A stretch of 6,559 bases of DNA, taken from Clostridia bacterium. GTDB taxonomy: Bacteria > Bacillota_A > Clostridia > Oscillospirales > CAG-272. Position numbers and translations under genes: made by a program. The notes below the pieces were generated by a model. It did not search any database and was not told the DNA's origin. It worked only from the letters and a program-made list of their open reading frames with translations. Below, piece by piece: positions 1-3,703 of the stretch. Location: contig JAFXNX010000331.1 of the NCBI GenBank assembly GCA_017529175.1, positions 1-6,559 of the forward strand, read 5' to 3'. How positions within the stretch are numbered: position 1 is the first letter of the stretch; every line of letters begins with the position of its first letter.

Positions 1-1
1 G

Positions 2-964
2 CTCCTTGTCGCGGGTCTTGTCTTGATAATAAAGGGAGGCGACTGGTTCGTCGATTCCGCCGCGTGGCTCGCGGAGGTTTCGGGTATACCGAAGCTGATC
101 GTCGGCGCGACGGTAGTCAGCTTTGCAACGACTCTGCCCGAGCTTCTCGTTTCGTCCTTCGCCGCCGCGGAAGGCAACGTTTCGATCTCTATCGGAAACG
201 CCGTCGGAAGCGTTACCGCGAATATCGGACTTATAATGGCGATAGGCATCCTCTTTATGCCGGTGTTCGTAAAGAAGAAAGACTATTTGTTAAAGAGCGT
301 TCTTATGCTCGGCGGAAGCGTCGTTCTGTTTGCGCTGACGTTTGGCGGCGAACTACACATTCTGCCGTCGCTCCTTCTCGTCGCGGTATTTGCGGTGTTC
401 ATGTACGACAACATCCGCGGGGCGGTCGTCGAACATAAAAAGAACAAAAACGCGGTATCGCTTGAAAAAAGACAGGTATCGGGAAAACGCGAGATCGTCG
501 AAATGACGCTCAAGTTCATCCTCGGTATAACGATGATAGTCGTCGGAGCTGATCTGCTTTCCGAAAACGGCGAAGCGTTCGCTCTGCAGCTCGGCGTTCC
601 GCCGAGGATCGTCGCGGTCACCGTTATCGCCGTGGGAACGTCTCTTCCCGAACTCGTTACCACCGTCACCGCGATAGTTAAGAAGCAAAACGAACTGTCT
701 TTCGGTAATATAATCGGCGCTAATATCATCGACATTTCCCTGATCCTTCCGGTATCCGCCATGATATCGAAAGGCGGAGTGCTGAAAGTTGACAATATGA
801 GCTCGGTCATAATAGATATCCCTGTTATGGCGGCGTTCGGAGCCGTCGCGCTCATCCCTATGCTCATCACCGGAAGATTCAAAAGATGGCAGGGAATAAC
901 GCTTCTTTTGCTGTATGTCGCCTACCTTGTAGCAACCTGCTTCGGGCTGATACCCCGAATGTAA
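2..964 (+). CDS. CaCA-family Na+/Ca2+ (cation/calcium) antiporter, YrbG-like; 5' end cut by window
   Basis: Integral membrane antiporter, predicted to exchange Ca2+ against Na+, K+ or H+ across the cytoplasmic membrane. The visible 320 residues are strongly hydrophobic and contain the two inverted alpha-repeats that define the family. Alpha-1 has FATTLPELLVS (about nt 122-154), followed by GNAVGSVTANIG. Alpha-2 has AVGTSLPELVTT (about nt 629-664), followed by GNIIGANIIDIS. The two acidic LPE residues that bind Ca2+ in the archaeal exchanger NCX_Mj are both present, as is the Asp of the IID motif. A charged, Lys-rich cytoplasmic loop (about nt 434-500, with KKNKN) separates the two halves, as usual. 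Reading continues in frame to the left edge with LLVAGLVL ahead of IIKGGDWFVD. The TTG at 23 is therefore an internal Leu codon, and the true start lies probably fewer than about ten codons upstream of the window. The next gene follows after 17 nt. Family is confident; ion specificity cannot be read from sequence. Confidence 0.93.
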   Translation, partial: LLVAGLVLIIKGGDWFVDSAAWLAEVSGIPKLIVGATVVSFATTLPELLVSSFAAAEGNVSISIGNAVGSVTANIGLIMAIGILFMPVFVKKKDYLLKSVLMLGGSVVLFALTFGGELHILPSLLLVAVFAVFMYDNIRGAVVEHKKNKNAVSLEKRQVSGKREIVEMTLKFILGITMIVVGADLLSENGEAFALQLGVPPRIVAVTVIAVGTSLPELVTTVTAIVKKQNELSFGNIIGANIIDISLILPVSAMISKGGVLKVDNMSSVIIDIPVMAAFGAVALIPMLITGRFKRWQGITLLLLYVAYLVATCFGLIPRM

Positions 965-981
965 ATAAAAGTGAGAAAAGA

Positions 982-1983
982 ATGAATAAAGGTTTGAAAG
1001 TAATAATTATAATTCTCGGCGTGCTGCTTATCATCGCGGCAGTCCTCTTCATTATTATGAAGATACTCGGACATCACAGATCCGATCCGTCCGACGTCAT
1101 CAAGTACGATACGACAAATCCCCTCATTACCGAAGTGACGCAGATCTCGTGTCACAGGGGCGGCGCCGAGCTTATGCCGGAAGAATCCATGATTGTATTT
1201 GAGCACTGCGTTGCGAGAGAAGACTTCGAGCCGGACGCGTTCGAGTTCGACCTTCATATAACGAAGGATGACGTCCTCATCCTTCTTCACGACGACACGC
1301 TTGACAGAACGACTGACTCCGAGGAGGTATTCGGCGAGAAAGACGTGAGGCCGGAGGACAAAACGTACGATGAGCTTCGCCGACTCAACGTCGGCGCGAA
1401 ATTCGTCGACAGTGACGGAAATATGCCGTACGCCTCGCTCCACGGCGACGAAGTGCCGGACGACCTTCGCGTCGTGCGTCTCGAGGACGTTCTCGATTTT
1501 CTCTCGAGCCACGGAGATTTCAACTATATAATCGAGATAAAGAACGGCGGAGAACTCGGGTGCCGCGGCGTTGATATCATGTATGAGATCTTAAAGGAAA
1601 GAGACCTTCTCGACAACGTTGCGTTCGGAACTTTCAACGCAGAGGTAAGCGAGTACGTTGACTCAGCTTACAAGGGAAAGATCAACAGAAGCACGTCGAT
1701 CAAAGAGGTCATTCGCTTCTGGCTCGCGGCGATATTCGACAGCGACGGTTATGAGCCTCCGTGCTCTGTTTTGCAGATACCGTTTTGCGATCCGTATCTC
1801 AGTTACGGTATAAACCTCGGAACTGCGCGCTGCATAAACTATGCTCATAAGCACGATATGGCGCTCCAGTACTGGACGGTCAACGACAGGGAAGATATGG
1901 AGTATCTCGTCTCGATGGGAGCGGACTGTATCATGACTGATTCGCCTGACGTTTTATACGACGTGATCTACGGAAACAAATAA
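982..1983 (+). CDS. Membrane-anchored glycerophosphodiester phosphodiesterase (GDPD family)
   Basis: Predicted to hydrolyse glycerophosphodiesters to glycerol-3-phosphate plus an alcohol, with a metal ion, on the outer face of the membrane. The 333-aa protein starts with a short basic stretch and one long hydrophobic segment (about residues 7-29). It has no lipobox, so it is probably an N-terminal membrane anchor. The catalytic domain follows: HRGG (His58, Arg59), then PEES in place of the usual PEN(T/S), EFD (Glu88, Asp90), HDD with DRTTD (His103), IEIK (Glu185), and near the C-terminus YWTVN (Trp298) and a TDSP motif. Both catalytic histidines and the metal-binding acids of the family are present. 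ATG 982 is chosen because it directly precedes the membrane anchor and follows a GAGAAAAG stretch. An in-frame ATG at 886 lies inside the upstream antiporter gene and would add a non-homologous leader. It is probably co-transcribed with the antiporter. The substrate (lipid headgroup, teichoic acid or other) is not determinable. Confidence 0.93.
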   Translation: MNKGLKVIIIILGVLLIIAAVLFIIMKILGHHRSDPSDVIKYDTTNPLITEVTQISCHRGGAELMPEESMIVFEHCVAREDFEPDAFEFDLHITKDDVLILLHDDTLDRTTDSEEVFGEKDVRPEDKTYDELRRLNVGAKFVDSDGNMPYASLHGDEVPDDLRVVRLEDVLDFLSSHGDFNYIIEIKNGGELGCRGVDIMYEILKERDLLDNVAFGTFNAEVSEYVDSAYKGKINRSTSIKEVIRFWLAAIFDSDGYEPPCSVLQIPFCDPYLSYGINLGTARCINYAHKHDMALQYWTVNDREDMEYLVSMGADCIMTDSPDVLYDVIYGNK

Positions 1984-2036
1984 TAAAACAGTCATTAAAA
2001 AATCGACTTTATACGACAAAAATACGCTCGCAAATA

Positions 2037-2065
2037 TTGACATATTGTGTTTTGTAATGTAGAAT
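2037..2065 (+). promoter_or_regulatory. Sigma-A/sigma-70-type promoter for the SGNH-MIF unit
   Basis: A perfect -35 box TTGACA (2037-2042) and a one-mismatch -10 box TAGAAT (2060-2065) are separated by exactly 17 nt. They lie in the 139-bp AT-rich gap between the phosphodiesterase and the lipoprotein gene. The start of transcription should fall near 2072, giving a leader of about 50 nt before ATG 2123. The match is close enough to predict strong expression with the housekeeping sigma factor. I see no strong hairpin terminator between 1984 and 2036, so some readthrough from the upstream gene is possible. Confidence 0.8.
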
Positions 2066-2082
2066 ATCTATATATTGATATT
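2063..2082 (+). repeat. Small AT-rich inverted repeat at the predicted transcription start
   Basis: The arms AATATC (2063-2068) and GATATT (2077-2082) are exact reverse complements around an 8-nt TA-rich loop. They overlap the end of the -10 box and the expected start site. This could be an operator or a weak leader hairpin. In such AT-rich sequence a six-base repeat may also arise by chance, so no regulator is assigned. Confidence 0.3.
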
Positions 2083-2108
2083 TTTGTATGATTTTATGTT
2101 GATCTCCG

Positions 2109-2114
2109 AAAGGG
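2109..2114 (+). promoter_or_regulatory. Ribosome binding site that fixes the SGNH lipoprotein start
   Basis: AAAGGG lies 8 nt before ATG 2123, the codon that begins a canonical lipoprotein signal peptide. This excludes the upstream in-frame TTG at 2075, which lies only a few bases past the predicted transcription start and has no Shine-Dalgarno site. Confidence 0.65.
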
Positions 2115-2122
2115 TAAAGCGT

Positions 2123-3028
2123 ATGAAAAAGCTTCTTTGTATTATATTGTCAATTATGATCGCGCTCTTCTTGGTATCATGCGCCGATACGCAGAATTCG
2201 GACGGCGCTGACAGCGAAACTGCGAAAAACACCGCGGCGAACTCAGGCGACGATGTCGAAGATATTATCAATTTCACACCGGTCGACGAGACTGAAGCGG
2301 AAAATAAAACGGAAGACGTGACCGAACAGACGACGGAACAGGCGACGGAAGAGCCCGCCCCGGCGAACGACCCGGCGCCTTACGTTACTGATGCGCCCGC
2401 GAACAATGATCCCGCTCCGGTACAGGCGACGCCCGGTACGTATTCAAGCGATCCGCTCATCAGCCGCATGACATTCCTCGGCGACTCGACGACCTACGGC
2501 TTGAAGTTTTACGGGATAGTCGGTGACAACCAGGTCTGGACGCCGAGCAACGGTACGCTCGCGCTGTTCAGAGCGACGACTGATTATATCGTAGATCCCG
2601 CGACGGGAGCTGAGTACTCCGTTGCCGATATGTGCGCAAAATATACGCCCGATATCCTCGTTATCACTCTCGGCGTCAACGGCATTTCGATGCTGGACGA
2701 ATCCGGATTCAAAATGTACTACGGTCAGCTGATCGACGCGATCAAAGCCGCGTCTCCGTCGACGAAGATAGCTCTTCAGACGATGTATCCGCTTTCGGCG
2801 TCTTACGACACGTCGAGCGGTATAAACAATGAAAAGATCGCAAACGGAAACCGCTGGATCGGAGAGGTGGCGTCAAGCTACGGCGTCGCTTTCATCAATT
2901 CCGCGACAGCTCTTGTTGACAGCACCGGATTCAGACCGGAAGCGTGGAACAACGGCGACGGACTCCATATGTCGCCCGAGGGATTTTCGGGAGTTATGAA
3001 TTACATGATAAGCCATCCGTGCTATTAA
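2123..3028 (+). CDS. Lipoprotein with SGNH/GDSL-type hydrolase domain
   Basis: A predicted surface-anchored serine esterase/hydrolase of 301 aa. The N-terminus (MKK, hydrophobic core, then LVSC) is a textbook signal peptidase II lipobox, with Cys20 as the lipidated residue. Residues from about 21 to 108 form a low-complexity, acidic, Thr/Glu/Pro/Ala-rich linker (VTEQTTEQATEEPAP and two NDPAP units). It probably spaces the enzyme away from the membrane through the wall. The catalytic domain begins near ISRM. Block I is FLGDSTTYG, with nucleophile Ser122. Block III is LGVNG, where Asn186 of the oxyanion hole is kept but the usual following Asp is Gly. Block V is GDGLHMS, with Asp279 and His282 completing the triad. 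The length leaves one domain of about 190 aa, typical of the family. Its own promoter lies upstream, and the tautomerase-fold gene follows after 19 nt. Fold and localisation are confident. The substrate is unknown; removal of acyl groups from carbohydrate or cell-wall polymers is only a family-level possibility. Confidence 0.9.
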   Translation: MKKLLCIILSIMIALFLVSCADTQNSDGADSETAKNTAANSGDDVEDIINFTPVDETEAENKTEDVTEQTTEQATEEPAPANDPAPYVTDAPANNDPAPVQATPGTYSSDPLISRMTFLGDSTTYGLKFYGIVGDNQVWTPSNGTLALFRATTDYIVDPATGAEYSVADMCAKYTPDILVITLGVNGISMLDESGFKMYYGQLIDAIKAASPSTKIALQTMYPLSASYDTSSGINNEKIANGNRWIGEVASSYGVAFINSATALVDSTGFRPEAWNNGDGLHMSPEGFSGVMNYMISHPCY

Positions 3029-3047
3029 TAAGAAAGAGGAAAAATAT

Positions 3048-3392
3048 ATGCCTTTTATAAACGTCAGAACAAACGCAGCGCTCACCGATGAAAAGTGTGA
3101 GAGCATCAAATCCGCTCTCGGTCAAGCGATAGCGCTTCTTCCCGGAAAGAGTGAAAGATGGCTTATGGTCGAGGTAACTCCGGAGTGCAGACTCTGGTTC
3201 CACGGCGATGATTCCGAGAAAATGGCAATGGTCACCGTCGCTGTGCTCGGCGGCGTATCCGACCGCGATTCTTCCGCGCTCACCGCGAAAATCACCGAGA
3301 TACTCGCAAATGAAGCGGGGATCCCCGCCGATTGGGTGTACGTTTCTTTCAGCGAGCATGATAAATGGGGCTGGAACGGCTCGAATTTTTAA
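3048..3392 (+). CDS. MIF-like protein, tautomerase/MIF superfamily
   Basis: A complete 114-aa homologue of macrophage migration inhibitory factor, the same length as mature human MIF. It begins MPFINVRTN. Removal of Met would expose the N-terminal proline that acts as catalytic base in phenylpyruvate/dopachrome tautomerases. Other matching landmarks are a GK pair (Lys34, equivalent to MIF Lys32), Val64 at the MIF Ile64 position, the GG at 68-69, VYV with Tyr98 (MIF Tyr95), and the C-terminal GWNGSNF, close to GWNNSTF of MIF. Differences are Ser100 at the MIF Asn97 position, loss of the CxxC motif (Ser56 and Met59 there instead) and a two-residue shortening before GWN. There is no signal peptide, so it is predicted cytoplasmic, probably a homotrimer. 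AAGAGGA seven to eight bases before ATG is a good ribosome site. It shares the transcript of the lipoprotein gene and is closed by a terminator. The family call is strong; the physiological substrate is unknown. Confidence 0.92.
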   Translation: MPFINVRTNAALTDEKCESIKSALGQAIALLPGKSERWLMVEVTPECRLWFHGDDSEKMAMVTVAVLGGVSDRDSSALTAKITEILANEAGIPADWVYVSFSEHDKWGWNGSNF

Positions 3393-3407
3393 ATCAACTA
3401 CAGATCA

Positions 3408-3440
3408 AAAACGGGTGTGATATTAACGCCCGTTTTCTTG
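3408..3440 (+). terminator. Rho-independent terminator after the MIF-like gene
   Basis: An 11-bp stem (left arm AAAACGGGTGT 3408-3418, right arm ACGCCCGTTTT 3426-3436, one G-T wobble) closes a 7-nt loop and runs into a T-rich stretch (TTTTCTTGTTGT). It lies 15 nt after the stop codon. The A-run on the left arm means the reverse strand also has a T-run after the stem, so it may work in both directions. Confidence 0.85.
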
Positions 3441-3469
3441 TTGTAAAAATACGTGATATGTGATACAAT
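3441..3469 (+). promoter_or_regulatory. Extended -10 promoter for the FTR-like/M16C unit
   Basis: TTGTAA (3441-3446, four of six matches to the -35 consensus) and TACAAT (3464-3469) are spaced 17 nt apart. A TGA triplet (3461-3463) directly before the -10 box gives the extended -10 form. Predicted transcription start is near 3476, leaving a leader of about 20 nt, too short for a riboswitch. The -35 box touches the T-tract of the preceding terminator. Confidence 0.7.
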
Positions 3470-3486
3470 AATACTATAAAATTACC

Positions 3487-3492
3487 GGAGGT
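3487..3492 (+). promoter_or_regulatory. Ribosome binding site that fixes the FTR-like gene start
   Basis: GGAGGT is a near-perfect anti-16S complement 4 nt before ATG 3497. An in-frame GTG at 3491 overlaps this site and so cannot be the real start. Confidence 0.8.
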
Positions 3493-3496
3493 GCGT

Positions 3497-3700
3497 ATGG
3501 CTGTAAGGCTTAACGAGGACGAAAAGATCGTCGAAATTATAAAGCAGGGACTCAAAGAGAAAAACGGTTACTGTCCGTGCAGACGGGAAATAATACCGGA
3601 AAACAAGTGTATGTGCAAGGAATTCAGAGATCAGATAGCCGACCCCGACTTTGAGGGATACTGCCATTGTATGCTCTACTATAAATCAAAGGATAATTGA
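3497..3700 (+). CDS. Small ferredoxin-thioredoxin reductase catalytic-domain (FTR beta-like) protein
   Basis: A 67-aa iron-sulfur/disulfide protein predicted to pass electrons from a low-potential donor such as ferredoxin to a protein disulfide, typically thioredoxin. A short charged N-terminal helix (about residues 6-22) is followed by the three Cys-x-Cys motifs of the FTR catalytic chain: CPCR (Cys26, Cys28), CMC (Cys38, Cys40) and CHCML (Cys56, Cys58). By order of motifs, Cys26, 38, 40 and 56 would hold the [4Fe-4S] cluster, and Cys28 and Cys58 the redox-active disulfide. Spacing is CPC-x9-CMC-x15-CHC. Plant and cyanobacterial enzymes have x16 and x8, yet the first-to-last cysteine distance (32 residues) is the same. 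No variable (alpha) subunit gene is seen in the window. It is transcribed from its own promoter, and its stop is 3 nt before the M16C start, indicating an operon. Family is confident; partner proteins are not known. Confidence 0.88.
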   Translation: MAVRLNEDEKIVEIIKQGLKEKNGYCPCRREIIPENKCMCKEFRDQIADPDFEGYCHCMLYYKSKDN

Positions 3701-3703
3701 GAG

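Larger units (their letters stand above)
1984..2122. other. AT-rich intergenic region between phosphodiesterase and SGNH lipoprotein genes
   Basis: This is the longest non-coding gap in the window (139 bp) and is clearly richer in A and T than the flanking genes. It holds the promoter at 2037-2065, the inverted repeat at 2063-2082 and the ribosome site near 2111. I see no strong stem-loop terminator for the upstream gene and no small ORF with a ribosome site. Confidence 0.7.

Noticed and set aside
23..25. TTG as start of the antiporter gene
   Set aside because: The frame is open and hydrophobic to the left edge (LLVAGLVL), matching the family's first helix, so the gene begins before the window.
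283..882. A 199-codon open frame on the minus strand
   Set aside because: It is fully antisense to the antiporter gene; its composition is Thr/Ser-rich with no motif.
886..981. Upstream ATG that would lengthen the phosphodiesterase by 32 residues
   Set aside because: It lies within the antiporter gene in another frame and adds a non-family leader ahead of a normal membrane anchor at ATG 982.
922..1512. A 196-codon open frame on the minus strand
   Set aside because: It is antisense to the end of the antiporter gene and the phosphodiesterase; the product has no motif or signal.
1984..2036. A terminator for the antiporter-phosphodiesterase unit
   Set aside because: I searched for a GC-rich stem followed by a T-run and found none; termination may be Rho-dependent or incomplete.
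2299..2455. Low-complexity repeats that might be a tandem DNA repeat
   Set aside because: The repetition is at protein level (Thr-Glu and NDPAP units in a lipoprotein linker) with diverged codons, not a regular DNA repeat or CRISPR-like array.
3470..3496. A riboswitch or leader RNA ahead of the FTR-like gene
   Set aside because: The predicted leader is only about 20 nt, too short for a structured regulatory RNA.
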